A stretch of DNA of 64,000 bases from JACNJF01 sp050288105 (GCA_050288105.1 JBNKDE010000003.1:124001-188000), one strand, 5' to 3'; shown: positions 33,858 to 43,550, counted from the stretch's first letter. Made by a program: numbers and translations. Notes: a model not told the origin generated them from the letters alone.

Positions 33858-34538
33858 TTAGTTCCGCAGTCGAAAAATTAATCCCTGTACGGCTGCTTTT
33901 GTAACATCCTCGTCACAGCCAGGATCACGCCTGACAACCATTAAATCACCCGCATCTGGCGGGGGAATCAACCAGCAATTGTTATTCACCAGAACCCGTC
34001 GATAGCCATCGGCACCGGGCTGCTCCTGCTCATTCCTGTCTGATGGTGCTTTCATTGGGGGTAAGAACATTGTTTCGTTCTTTCCATTGGTATTGCGTAG
34101 CCTGGGATTGAACGGGATGCCTTTTTCTACACTGGAATTCAATATGTTTGTGTTTTCCGTCGGTAGCGACAAGTCCAGTGGTCGCCGTAGCGTATTGGGT
34201 TCATTGGTTCTCGTCGTCGCTATTGCTGGGGCCGACATTGAAGATGTGTTTGAAACAGTAGCCTCATATACAGGCTGTTGTCCGATTGCTTGATGCTTCT
34301 TAAGCACGGATTCTTGTTGTCGTTTTGCTTTTTTGTCGGTTGCGGGCTTTGAAGGAGCCGGGGTTGCGTCGCTCGTTGTAATCTGGACTGATAGCGTTGT
34401 CGACTGTGTTTTCAGCTCAGTGCTTGGATTCCAGATCGGGGTTTTTATCCATAAGACGCCCCCTGCATGTAATACCAACGCAACGACTATAAAAGCCCAC
34501 AAGTAGTTTCCAGATTTTATTAAGCGCACTCCAGCCAT
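33858..34538 (-). CDS. Hypothetical membrane-anchored Ser/Thr/Pro-rich protein
   Basis: A 226-residue protein with one N-terminal membrane helix (NYLWAFIVVALVLHAGGVLW, about 11-30), a long low-complexity linker and a small C-terminal domain with two Cys (NNNCWLIPPPDAGD, DPGCDEDVTK). The topology recalls TonB-like or energy-coupling adaptors, but no TonB C-terminal motif is seen. It is the only minus-strand gene among the palindrome-closed genes and is more G+C-rich than they are. The function is unknown. Confidence 0.65.
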   Translation of the reverse strand: MAGVRLIKSGNYLWAFIVVALVLHAGGVLWIKTPIWNPSTELKTQSTTLSVQITTSDATPAPSKPATDKKAKRQQESVLKKHQAIGQQPVYEATVSNTSSMSAPAIATTRTNEPNTLRRPLDLSLPTENTNILNSSVEKGIPFNPRLRNTNGKNETMFLPPMKAPSDRNEQEQPGADGYRRVLVNNNCWLIPPPDAGDLMVVRRDPGCDEDVTKAAVQGLIFRLRN

Positions 34539-34614
34539 AGGACTATCAGATCCTTGGCTGAGGGATAAGTTTCACTATCCATTTTCGGTCAGGTCATGAA
34601 ATATCGAGCCCAGT

Positions 34615-34634
34615 AATATCAGGATCAGATTACA
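34615..34634 (+). repeat. Diverged copy of the 20-base RAYT-linked repeat
   Basis: AATATCAGGATCAGATTACA, 17 of 20 matches to the copies at 30554 and 30769. Confidence 0.55.
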
Positions 34635-34812
34635 AAATATTCTAAAACACTAACCCAGCGTCAAAAAACTAGACCGAAATTGATCAAGTGCAATACGTAC
34701 AGCGATAAACTAGAATTCAAAAATCTCAGGATAACTCTACGTGAGTAATCAAAAGACTCGATCGATTTTTAATCTCAAGTTTCATTAACTATACACCGGA
34801 ATCCGTAACTTC

Positions 34813-35271
34813 ATGACCACTGTTCGGCAGGCAAAAATATCGGATGCAAAGAATCTGGCCGCTTTGGCAGAGGCAATTTTTCGAGACACTTTTTCCGATC
34901 AAAACACCCCTGAGGATATCAACCTTTATTGCGCCTCGTCTTTTGGGGAGGCTATTCAGCAAGATGAAATCTCAAACCCTCAATATGTCACTCTGGTTGT
35001 TGAAAATCAAAACCAGCTCATTGCTTTTGCCCAGCTACGCTGGGGCCCTGCTCCCAATTGCATAGTCGCCAGTTCTGCGGGAGAAATTCAAAGACTTTAT
35101 ATTGATAAAGCATGGCAAGGCAAAGGTATTGCACAACTTTTGATGTCTACCTGCCTGAAGATCATGCAAGCGCATAAAATAGATGTGGCGTGGCTAGGTG
35201 TGTGGGAGGAGAACCCAAGAGCCATTTCGTTTTATCGGGAAAAACCCGGGGCAGAGAGCAATACTTTCTAA
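34813..35271 (+). pseudogene. GNAT acetyltransferase truncated by a palindromic element
   Basis: The first 143 or so codons encode a good GNAT domain (IQRLYIDKAWQGKGIAQLL, MQAHKIDVAWLGVWEENPRA). At AISFYRE the frame enters palindrome F, reads KPGAESNTF and stops, so the final strand (normally FYxxxGF and beyond) is missing. The acetyl-CoA site is intact, but the fold is incomplete and activity is doubtful. No GNAT-like continuation is found after the palindrome. It is likely a recently interrupted gene. Confidence 0.8.
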
Positions 35272-35299
35272 TATTAGCGAATATTGTTCTCTGACCCGG
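35245..35299 (+). repeat. 55-bp palindromic element, copy F (inside a GNAT gene)
   Basis: The core is identical to copy E. It interrupts the end of the acetyltransferase gene. TTTATCGG occurs on both sides (35231-35238 and 35314-35321), a possible but unproven insertion duplication. Confidence 0.88.
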
Positions 35300-35304
35300 A
35301 TTTA

Positions 35305-35684
35305 TTCTTTCTCTTTATCGGTTCCGCGATTGCAGCGCTGTGGGCGGCTGTCGGGATCTATCTTGGCCGCAGGTTTCACCGTCATGATGATGACATCAGA
35401 TAGGATGCGCAGTGTTTGGAATGAACGGCGACTGGAGGGGCTCTGGTTCACATACTCATGCGTGGGCTTGTATAGCAAGAAGCGCCCTTTGGCCCAATCG
35501 GCTAAGGAAATTCTTGATTTATAAATTCCCTTACAGTAGTCTGGTTTCGAGAGTTGAAGTATAATCTTTGCTGTAGAGATGCAACTTTTAAAATATTCTC
35601 CTTGACTCATAGTCTGTAAAACGCATAACTTAATTACTGTTTAATCAGTATCTTTATATTTAGAAATTCAGCGGTATTCAGTAA
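35305..35684. other. Gap with possible gene remnant
   Basis: About 380 bases without a convincing gene. One plus-strand frame (from about 35306 to 35402) encodes a hydrophobic stretch FLFIGSAIAALWAAVGIYLG followed by basic residues and a stop, which could be the tail of a lost membrane protein. The rest, up to the lipoprotein start, is AT-rich and probably holds its promoter. Confidence 0.4.
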
Positions 35685-38600
35685 ATGGATTTATCTTTCA
35701 AGCCTACTCTATCATTCATCATACTCTTAGTACTCCTGCATGGTTGTGGCTCTGGTTCTGGAAATAATCCAGGTGCTAATTCATCAACTAACTCTAGCAA
35801 CGAATCAGTTGTCAACTTCATAATCAACACCGAACTTCTACAATACAATGGCTTAAAAACTGCAGCCAACCTGAATACCAATAACCTGTGGCCATATATA
35901 AACCTGATACTGGTTAACGATACTCTAAATACAGGAATTACATCTAATAAGAACGTGGATACAGGTACATTAGCCAGTAAAATCAGGAGCCTTAAAAATA
36001 TAGTAGCCCGAAGGACTAATACAGATCTTCAGACTTCATCTAAGATTCAAATAAATCAGCAAGGAGTTATCGATTGCGCAGATGGAGGCAATGTGACGGT
36101 TTCGATAGCCGTTGAGGATTTTCAGAATGTGGAATATTACCAGTTTGATAAATGCCTGGAGGTTTATCGCAACCTCTCAACAAATACTGTTATCGATTAC
36201 GATGTCATGCATGGAAAGGTGAAATATTATCCCGCTGATAGCGCTTTGCTCAATCATCTGGAAGCCTACGAGTTTGATCATTTCAATTATCAGAATAATA
36301 GTAACAACAGGACTTTGAATGGAACAATAGTGTCTTCAGGTGATAACTGCCCGGATGAACTTCTTCAATTCAACTTGCTTTTGCGTGACGAAAATAATGG
36401 GAACGTTTTTAAAATGGAAGACTTTACTATTGAGAGCAGCTGTTCCAGCTACAGCACATTTTCTTCTTTTTCTGGACGTGTCTATTTCGAAGATACAGGT
36501 TATGTTGATGTGCAAACTCTATCTCCTTTCTATTACTTGTCAAAAGATTCAACCTACCCCACCCTGGATGGAATTTTGTTGTTAAATGGTGTCAACAGCA
36601 CTTTCAGACTGTCAGTAGTCGATTCAGAATTTTATTCTATTCCCTATTCGACTTCTACGACCGATGATTCGAATAAACTCTATCAGGTAGCACTGGATAC
36701 TGATGGCGATGAAGTTTATGAAGTAAATTACAGTCTGTTACCTTCTGACTTTATGAATGAAACCGGAGCCATTATTTCAGATAATGATCAAGACCTAATT
36801 CCAGATGGTTTCGAAATACTGCACGGTTTCGATACCAATATAGACGACTCAAATGCAGATCAAGATAACGATGGCATTTCAAATTATAACGAGTATATCT
36901 ATCAGGGAAATGAAGTAGACCTATCGGTTGGAGTTGGGAGAGATTTTTACCTCTATCACTCAGACCCACCCACAGCTATCATGGAAAATGTAAACGCTTT
37001 CCATATTGAGGTAAAGAATAACTCAGTCAATTTTAATGCAAGTGATATGCAATTGAAAATCACAATTTCTTCAGACGATATTCCCCCTTCCGAGTTCTGG
37101 CTAGAGCAATATACCAACGGCTGCGAAACTGTTTCCAATGTTGAGGTTCATTGCCCAATCGATTTTTTAGGGGCTTTGATGGATACTTCTTTTCAGGCCC
37201 CTTTAATTAATCTATATTCAAATTTACCTGGGACGATTGACGTGGTTGCTACAGTAACTACTTCTATGCCTGAAACAAAAACGGATAATAACCGTTTTTT
37301 TATGAGCTTTGAATTTACTAATGGTCAGTCTGACTTGAGACCTAGATTTGAAATAAAGGCAAGTCTGATTGATGATCCGCGCGAGGATGTTATCACTTTC
37401 TATAACGCCTTCTCACTGGATTACGTCACAGCTTATAATCCAGTGGCGACGATTACTGTACCGGAAGATATCCACGTAAATTCAGCTTCGATGTATCAAT
37501 ACGAAGAGGAAAGGGATTTTGAAACATTTGAAATTTTATATCAGAAAGAAACTTACCTGGGAGAATGTGAAGATATTCAGCAACCGGAAATAGTCTGCTC
37601 GCTTCCCATATCACTCGAGCCGGGTGGCAATATCGTGAAAGTCAAAATCAATCATACTGGCATCACTGAGGGTCTGGTAAAAATTCAGGCGCGTATTGAC
37701 AGTGATCAGCTACACATCGATGACACTACCCAGCCATGGAATCAATCCACTACTATCACGGTTGCCAGATCGCTCTCTGCCTACCAGTCAACCATCGATT
37801 CAACTACTGAACCAACCACGATTGTTATTCCTGATGGGACCTATGCCGGTGTGCTCAACTTTAAGGATAAGGACATAACCTTAACTAGTGAAAATGGTAA
37901 AGATGCAACCTCTTTACTGCTACTCGATTACGGAATTAATACAGATAATGGTGGAGAAGTTAGCGGTTTTCATTTTCTAAATACTAATGCAAGTATTGCT
38001 TCAAGTAACGGTCACCTGCGTATAAATAATAACGATTTTACTGATGATTTTGGGGCAGTATTAGCAATTTCAGGATCGCTCGATTTTTTCAATAATGTAG
38101 TCAGCAATTTCGACTCTGTATTTATGCGCGTTTATCACACCAATGTAAACGTCGCCAACAATATATTCAGGGATAAGGTTTACGGTGTCTGGAGTTGTGG
38201 TGTAGATGCTCCCGTACTCGAATTTATAGACATTGAAGAATTTACTATTACCAATAATTTATTTATTAATGTGAATCAGGGCCTGAGATCTTGTCATATT
38301 CTTAGCTATTATCAAGGTGGAAGTAGTGATTCTGTAGATCTGGTTCTTGGCCTGGTTTCTAACAACTTATTTTATTCTGATAACATTAAACAGCGTTTCT
38401 TGTATGCTGATGTAAGCCCCAACATCAATACCCTATATGTACAGAATAATATTTTTTACTCAACTGCCCCTATTGTTGAACAATACTTCCAATCTTTTCC
38501 TGCTTTGCATATTCCCCATATGACAAACAACCTGTTTTTTGGTAGTCGAAGTGCTTCTGGTTATTACGATGAATATGGGGATAACTGGATTGTGAATCAG

Positions 38601-38783
38601 GATCCTTTATTTATCGATGCGCAAAATTATGACTTCCGATTAGGTGCAGGATCACCGGCCATCGACACCGGTACTGGCCAGTTTCCTTTGGATACCGACT
38701 TTTTGAGTAATCTACGGCCGGTAGATGGAAATGGCGATAATATCAGTAGTTATGATATTGGACCTTATGAGTTCTACCAGTAA
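35685..38783 (+). CDS. Large lipoprotein: calcium-binding repeats plus parallel beta-helix, choice-of-anchor Q type
   Basis: A 1032-residue surface or periplasmic lipoprotein (signal ending LLVLLHGC). The N-terminal third is novel and contains Cys pairs. Around 345-410 are Asp-rich thrombospondin type-3-like repeats (DTDGDEVYEV, DNDQDLIPDGFEI, DQDNDGISNYNEY), followed by two CARDB/DUF11-like beta domains. From about 690 a right-handed parallel beta-helix begins, ending in the choice-of-anchor Q motif (PAIDTGTGQFPLD, NLRPVDGNGD, YDIGPYEF). It has the same order of domains as the convergent gene at 38827, so the two are paralogues. It probably binds a polymer or mediates adhesion. Confidence 0.85.
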   Translation: MDLSFKPTLSFIILLVLLHGCGSGSGNNPGANSSTNSSNESVVNFIINTELLQYNGLKTAANLNTNNLWPYINLILVNDTLNTGITSNKNVDTGTLASKIRSLKNIVARRTNTDLQTSSKIQINQQGVIDCADGGNVTVSIAVEDFQNVEYYQFDKCLEVYRNLSTNTVIDYDVMHGKVKYYPADSALLNHLEAYEFDHFNYQNNSNNRTLNGTIVSSGDNCPDELLQFNLLLRDENNGNVFKMEDFTIESSCSSYSTFSSFSGRVYFEDTGYVDVQTLSPFYYLSKDSTYPTLDGILLLNGVNSTFRLSVVDSEFYSIPYSTSTTDDSNKLYQVALDTDGDEVYEVNYSLLPSDFMNETGAIISDNDQDLIPDGFEILHGFDTNIDDSNADQDNDGISNYNEYIYQGNEVDLSVGVGRDFYLYHSDPPTAIMENVNAFHIEVKNNSVNFNASDMQLKITISSDDIPPSEFWLEQYTNGCETVSNVEVHCPIDFLGALMDTSFQAPLINLYSNLPGTIDVVATVTTSMPETKTDNNRFFMSFEFTNGQSDLRPRFEIKASLIDDPREDVITFYNAFSLDYVTAYNPVATITVPEDIHVNSASMYQYEEERDFETFEILYQKETYLGECEDIQQPEIVCSLPISLEPGGNIVKVKINHTGITEGLVKIQARIDSDQLHIDDTTQPWNQSTTITVARSLSAYQSTIDSTTEPTTIVIPDGTYAGVLNFKDKDITLTSENGKDATSLLLLDYGINTDNGGEVSGFHFLNTNASIASSNGHLRINNNDFTDDFGAVLAISGSLDFFNNVVSNFDSVFMRVYHTNVNVANNIFRDKVYGVWSCGVDAPVLEFIDIEEFTITNNLFINVNQGLRSCHILSYYQGGSSDSVDLVLGLVSNNLFYSDNIKQRFLYADVSPNINTLYVQNNIFYSTAPIVEQYFQSFPALHIPHMTNNLFFGSRSASGYYDEYGDNWIVNQDPLFIDAQNYDFRLGAGSPAIDTGTGQFPLDTDFLSNLRPVDGNGDNISSYDIGPYEFYQ

Positions 38784-38826
38784 CAAAAATCCGGGCGCAG
38801 CCGATAATCCTGCTTAAAGTGTATTT

Positions 38827-41757
38827 TTACAATGCCGGGGCTTCGAAAGCGCCTATATCATATTCAGGGACAGAGTCTCCATTACCATCAACAGGGCGTA
38901 TCGATCCATTATAGTCGGTCATAGGTGCATCCTGATTGCTACCGGTATCAATAGCCGGTGATGGAACCTGTAATTGATAATTACCACCTGCAGCATCAAT
39001 GAATAAAGGATCCGTGTTCAGGTTATTGTTGATCCCACTCTGGTCATCAATGCCTGTATATTCGGAGGAATTGTTAAAAGTTAGATTATTTTCCCATATC
39101 AGTTTCTCTGAATGTAAATTATTGACTGTAAACCCGTAATTATTATCCACCAGCAGGTTGTTTCGAGCGGTAAGTGATACCGTAGCCACATCGTGCTGGC
39201 TAAGCCTAATTGCTGTACCATTATCAACAAAAGTATTATTAATTACCTGCGTTAAATTATATCCACTGCTTAATAAAACAGCGACACAGGCATTATTTAT
39301 GAACTGATTATTTAAAAGATTTACTTCGTCTGCAAAATAAACGTGGACCACACCAAATGACCATCCCCAACAATCATCATATCCGGTAAAAAGGTTGCCC
39401 ATGATCAACAAATTACCTTCAGCAAAAACTGCATTGGTATCACTACCTAAGCCCTTAAACAGATTGTTTTTTATGACAAAAGGTTGTGTTCCTTTAATCA
39501 TTATAGGAGCGCCCATAATAGTAAATCCTTGCAGTGATCCACCTGTTGAGGTGTCCAGAAGGTAATAACTGGCATCGGATCCAATCAAGATAGTTTGATC
39601 AGCGCCATTTCGACTTACCAGATTAATTTCGCGGTTCTGGAAATCAAGCGACCCCAGGTAAATACCCGGCTCTACTATCACCGTATCACCACTATTTGCT
39701 AAATCTATCTGGTCCTGTATCTGTTGCATAGATACAGCTGCCAGTTTTTCTAAAGACGCGGTATTGTTGGTCAAATCATATTCGTTACTGTCTGTTGTCA
39801 ACGATACAGATGCTGTCATTAAGCCACTAGTAGCCGGCGCAGTAACATTAAAAGTATTGACAGTATTCAGCCCCCTGGGATCCAGATGGTCAATATAACA
39901 ATCAACAATTTCTGCTATAGCACTACAGTTCCAATCTGCATTGGTTGATGACACCATCCGACTCTCAGATGGTAATAGTAATTGCACATGGATATTTTCA
40001 GCTGTAGTAGTTCCATCATTATCTATAAGCAACCGGTATTGAAAGTCTGTGTCAATAACGGCACCAATACCGGGACTAATAAAAGCTGTAATATTCAAAT
40101 CAGCATAAGGTTTCAGAATGGAGGTTGTTGCCGAAAAGATATTATCCTCAGGATAATCATCATAAGAATAGCTGACGGCCTCCGCTGAATAGGTTATTTC
40201 CTGTTCGATTTGCTGTGAAGGGTAATAAAAATAAAATAATTTTTGAGCACCCACATCAAAGTCCAGAATTTCACATACAATATCGACTGGCTCAGAACTT
40301 TGAATGCTACAGTTCTCCATGTTTTCCAGGCTTTCAGGGGTAAAGCCTTTAGGAGGATGCAACTTCACCTTAGTATAACCTGCAATATCAGGACCATAAT
40401 TATAAATAACGTAAGTCAGCCTGAATTCTTCATTTATAAAAAGTTCATCAACCTGATAAAAATATAACCCCGATCCAATATATGCATCGATAGACAGATC
40501 AGATCTAAAAGGATGCGACAGGGACTTATCAGGGTTACTGTTACCTTGATATTCACTTACATTGCTATATCCATCACTATCTAAATCTTGTTCGGCATCG
40601 TCAGCAGAACTAGGATTGAGCCCAAAATAGCTCTCCCACCCATCATGCATACCATCGTTATCACTATCTGCAATATCACTGCTTAGCTCACCGGATAATT
40701 GAGTCCAACGGAAGATGGCGTCCACTTCCGCTTCATGATCACCATCTTCATCCAGTTGAATTTTAATAAATGAGCTGGATATCAAAGTTGCAGTAAGGGA
40801 TGAATTATTTGCACCTGAGAATTGCAATATCCCACTGTATGGTAAAGGTTTTATGACCTCTGGTTGATACTGGTTTGTATCCTCTGACAGAATTGACCGA
40901 GCTGTTGAGATATCAATAAATCCGTTATGTGATTCATACAGCCTGCCCTGTATAGTCTGACTGATGGCCTCAGGGAAGTTAACGGACCCTATGATTTCTT
41001 TAATGACAGAAAAATTAACCAGTTTAAACAGTTGATTGGTGTTTGACTGCTTTACTACCAGATTGGAAACATTTTGCTCAACGGCAGTATTTTCTGTCAA
41101 ATACCAGATGTTACCGCTCATTAATAAACTGGATACACTATTCCCGAACTCAATCGTATTGAATTTGAACGACATTTCGTATAAATCATAAAAATCCGGG
41201 GATGAATTGATGATGTTTAATGTGAGTTTTCCATCGGTATATTCACCATTGTAGACACAATGATCATAATCGAAAATCAGTTCACCTTCGCCATGAACCT
41301 CAGAAGTATTACCATCCATAACTTGAAATAAGTTTCCGGATATATTTACAGCCCCCTCATCGCAGACCTCTACTTCCTTAACTTTAAACTCGTCAAGAAC
41401 TCGTCTATTGGCGAGTCTTAATTGATCCGAACGTGCTTGGTTAGTTGCCAAGGAGAGCCTTTTGAAGGTTGTCTTCATCTGCAAGCCAAGTTTTTCAATC
41501 TGATCTAGAACTGATGATCTCTTTTTAGAGGTAACATGCTTTTCGGAACGGAAAGCAGGAGTGATTCCAAAATAGTCGTCCAGACTAAATATGTTATTTA
41601 TATAGACAGAAGCATTCTGGCTAGTGAGAGATGCTGGCTCAGTTACTCCATTATATTCGAGTGAATTATTCTGAGACTGACCTGAGCCACAGGCAGATAA
41701 TAAAAAAAACAGACTGGCAGTGAGCAGAAAACTGGAGAGTCGATTGTGGGACAACAT
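38827..41757 (-). CDS. Large lipoprotein, paralogue of the 35685 protein
   Basis: A 976-residue lipoprotein (signal ending FFLLSACGSG). Domain order repeats that of its convergent neighbour: an N-terminal domain with EVCDEGAVNISG, Asp-rich repeats (DSDNDGMHDGWESYFG, DLDSDGYSNVSEYQG, about 360-405), two DUF11-like domains (ENIHVQLLLPSE, NTFNVTAPA), and a beta-helix ending SPAIDTGSNQD and RPVDGNGDSVPEYDIG. The two stop codons are 43 bases apart. It looks like an inverted duplication that has diverged. Likely extracellular or outer-membrane. The ligand is unknown. Confidence 0.85.
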   Translation of the reverse strand: MLSHNRLSSFLLTASLFFLLSACGSGQSQNNSLEYNGVTEPASLTSQNASVYINNIFSLDDYFGITPAFRSEKHVTSKKRSSVLDQIEKLGLQMKTTFKRLSLATNQARSDQLRLANRRVLDEFKVKEVEVCDEGAVNISGNLFQVMDGNTSEVHGEGELIFDYDHCVYNGEYTDGKLTLNIINSSPDFYDLYEMSFKFNTIEFGNSVSSLLMSGNIWYLTENTAVEQNVSNLVVKQSNTNQLFKLVNFSVIKEIIGSVNFPEAISQTIQGRLYESHNGFIDISTARSILSEDTNQYQPEVIKPLPYSGILQFSGANNSSLTATLISSSFIKIQLDEDGDHEAEVDAIFRWTQLSGELSSDIADSDNDGMHDGWESYFGLNPSSADDAEQDLDSDGYSNVSEYQGNSNPDKSLSHPFRSDLSIDAYIGSGLYFYQVDELFINEEFRLTYVIYNYGPDIAGYTKVKLHPPKGFTPESLENMENCSIQSSEPVDIVCEILDFDVGAQKLFYFYYPSQQIEQEITYSAEAVSYSYDDYPEDNIFSATTSILKPYADLNITAFISPGIGAVIDTDFQYRLLIDNDGTTTAENIHVQLLLPSESRMVSSTNADWNCSAIAEIVDCYIDHLDPRGLNTVNTFNVTAPATSGLMTASVSLTTDSNEYDLTNNTASLEKLAAVSMQQIQDQIDLANSGDTVIVEPGIYLGSLDFQNREINLVSRNGADQTILIGSDASYYLLDTSTGGSLQGFTIMGAPIMIKGTQPFVIKNNLFKGLGSDTNAVFAEGNLLIMGNLFTGYDDCWGWSFGVVHVYFADEVNLLNNQFINNACVAVLLSSGYNLTQVINNTFVDNGTAIRLSQHDVATVSLTARNNLLVDNNYGFTVNNLHSEKLIWENNLTFNNSSEYTGIDDQSGINNNLNTDPLFIDAAGGNYQLQVPSPAIDTGSNQDAPMTDYNGSIRPVDGNGDSVPEYDIGAFEAPAL

Positions 41758-42081
41758 AAAAAATCCTTCGCAAAAAAACTTCCTGAAGACGAGTTGATAT
41801 TACATAACTCGAATTATATTTAAAAAGGGATGAATAGTATATTCCTATCAGGTACATTTGGTACCATGACAGCCAGATTCCGAAATAAACGGAGGCTGGT
41901 ACTCGTTAAATTTAAACTAGGATTTTCAGGCTACATTGCCCTATGGCGTAGACATCAGTGACAATGAACTCGAGCGGGTTGCTGTAATTATGCCACCTTC
42001 TTCATAAGCCAAATCAATGCTACCGGTGTTTGATATTTTAGCCGTTATCGTGATTTCACAGGTCTGCTCAGGTGGGGAAAA

Positions 42082-42136
42082 CCCGGGGCAGAGAGTAATA
42101 ATTTCTAATATTAGCGAATATTGTTCTCTGACCCTG
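42082..42136 (+). repeat. 55-bp palindromic element, copy G
   Basis: Complete copy (CCCGGGGCAGAGAGTAATAA to CTCTGACCCTG then ATTTATTC), almost identical to copy D about 9 kb away. Confidence 0.85.
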
Positions 42137-42200
42137 ATTTATTCAAGCCAGCTTTAAATATTTGAGGGATAGAAAACCCGCTTCAGAGCAAGGAAAGCAT

Positions 42201-42251
42201 GGGGTCAGAGCGCAATTCTTTTTGTTATTAGCGGATATTTTACTCTGACCT
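42201..42251 (+). repeat. Diverged palindromic element, copy H
   Basis: Variant with arms GGGGTCAGAGCGCAATT and TTTTACTCTGACCT followed by GACTTTTT. It has the same plan but many substitutions. Confidence 0.65.
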
Positions 42252-42270
42252 GACTTTTTCAGAACGATTA

Positions 42271-42463
42271 CTTATCAAAATTTCCAACCCATTCTTACGT
42301 GGTAAATTCAAGTCAAGCACGACCAAATTATATGGTTCTTTTATAAGAACAGCTCTGTCACTACGACCCCATCAACCCTATCGACAGCGTGTCCCATTGG
42401 TCTTAGATAAGTGGCTATGCCCTCCGCAGTATCAGTATTGTCTTTTACAACCAGTATTCGTAT
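42271..42463 (-). pseudogene. Decayed TctD-like response-regulator receiver domain
   Basis: Reading leftwards from 42463 gives IRILVVKDNTDTAEGIATYL, then RPMGHAVDRVDGVVVTELF, which aligns with the start of TctD (MRILVVEDNSDIAESI). The start codon is ATA instead of ATG, and a stop or frameshift follows. In the next frame KEPYNLVVLDLNLPRKNGLE matches TctD again, including the phospho-acceptor Asp region. The DNA-binding domain is absent. It is divergent from the porin, just as tctD is from tctC. Confidence 0.85.
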
Positions 42464-42578
42464 CGATTTATTTTCGTAAGTAAATTGAAAGGTTTGAATG
42501 CTAATTTAACAGGGTCGCTGTTCTAAATAAAAATATTAATAGCGCATTCACTACATCATAAATTGGAGGAATTATCTC

Positions 42579-43550
42579 GTGAGTTTATCTAAAAAATATC
42601 AGTTACCTGTCGTTGCGGGCTGCAGTATGTTGGCTACAGCTTTGCTGGTCACGTCATTCAATGCTCAAGCGGAATTCAGTGTTTCTGGACATGTTGCTTA
42701 CAATCTTGTTGATCGAGATTCTGAAGAAGACCTGGTTTTCCAGCGTAATGGATTTTCAGAAAGCCGTTTTCGTATAATTGCAGATAAGGAACTAGAGAGT
42801 GGCCTTAAAGTCGGCCTGGTTCAGGAATTCGGAATTGCTGAGGGCGAAGGTGCACTCGATAGCCGTCGTCAGGAAGTATTGTTTACGGGTGATTTTGGTG
42901 GCATCCGGTTTGGCCAGGGTAATGATGCGGGTGACGGTCTGTTGAATGGTGACCTGTCTGGTACCTCTGTTATTCAACCTGTAGCTTCTTTATCGGCTGC
43001 TTACGGCTATAGCAGCAGTAACTACAACGGTTTCGATCCAGGTCGCGGTGAGCGAATTCGTTATGACTCTCCAAAACTGGGAGGTTCAACCGTTGTCTCG
43101 GCCCAGCTGGGTGAAAATTCGGAAAAAGAAATTGGTGTTTCGTACAAAAAGAAATTCGAAGGTGGTAGTCAGATTCGTGCAGGACTTTTTATCTCCGACA
43201 GTGGTGATGCTGACAAAGACTCAAATGGTATTCTGATTTCGTACAAAATGAATAACGGTCTTAACTTCACGGTCGCCTCTTCTAGCATGGATAATTCAGC
43301 CGGAGCCGGTAATGATGGCGATTTCACTTCATTTAAAATCGGCTACACAACCGGGAAACATGCGGTAAGTCTGATCTCTGGTACTTCGGAAAATGCGAAA
43401 AATGCTGTTGAAACTGATGCTACCGGTGTTGCTTACGTTTACAAGCTGGATAAAGCTATAGAAGTTTACGGTAGTGTCCAGCAATTTGATTCCGACGACG
43501 ACACTGCCGACGAGGATTTTACCGTTATAGGTACACGTGTGAAATTCTAA
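42579..43550 (+). CDS. Gram-negative porin
   Basis: A 323-residue outer-membrane porin of the Porin_4/OmpC-like group. Start is the GTG at 42579, nine bases after GGAGGA. The signal peptide ends near FNAQA-EF. Typical opening FSVSGHVAYNLVDRD and repeated amphipathic strands follow, with the constriction-loop style segment DGLLNGDLSGTSVIQP, and a C-terminal Phe (IGTRVKF) recognised by the BAM machinery. The tctD-like pseudogene upstream suggests it was once controlled by a TctDE-type system, so it might pass carboxylates. A strong terminator follows. Confidence 0.88.
   Translation: MSLSKKYQLPVVAGCSMLATALLVTSFNAQAEFSVSGHVAYNLVDRDSEEDLVFQRNGFSESRFRIIADKELESGLKVGLVQEFGIAEGEGALDSRRQEVLFTGDFGGIRFGQGNDAGDGLLNGDLSGTSVIQPVASLSAAYGYSSSNYNGFDPGRGERIRYDSPKLGGSTVVSAQLGENSEKEIGVSYKKKFEGGSQIRAGLFISDSGDADKDSNGILISYKMNNGLNFTVASSSMDNSAGAGNDGDFTSFKIGYTTGKHAVSLISGTSENAKNAVETDATGVAYVYKLDKAIEVYGSVQQFDSDDDTADEDFTVIGTRVKF

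Larger units (their letters stand above)
41758..42578. other. Gap with palindromes and a tctD-like pseudogene
   Basis: About 820 bases between the lipoprotein and the porin. No intact gene is present. It holds palindrome G, a partial copy at 42173-42190 (AAAACCCGCTTCAGAGCA), variant H and the response-regulator remnant listed separately. Upstream of the porin GTG is a clear GGAGGA at 42565-42570. Confidence 0.7.

Noticed and set aside
35302..35610. 102-codon minus-strand frame
   Set aside because: It begins and ends in AT-rich intergenic DNA, has no motif, and its last codons run into the palindrome. Likely spurious.
30920..42260. Palindromic repeats considered as a CRISPR array or as attC sites
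   Set aside because: Spacing is irregular with whole genes between copies, so not CRISPR. Arms lack the RYYYAAC/GTTRRRY core, so they are not standard attC sites.
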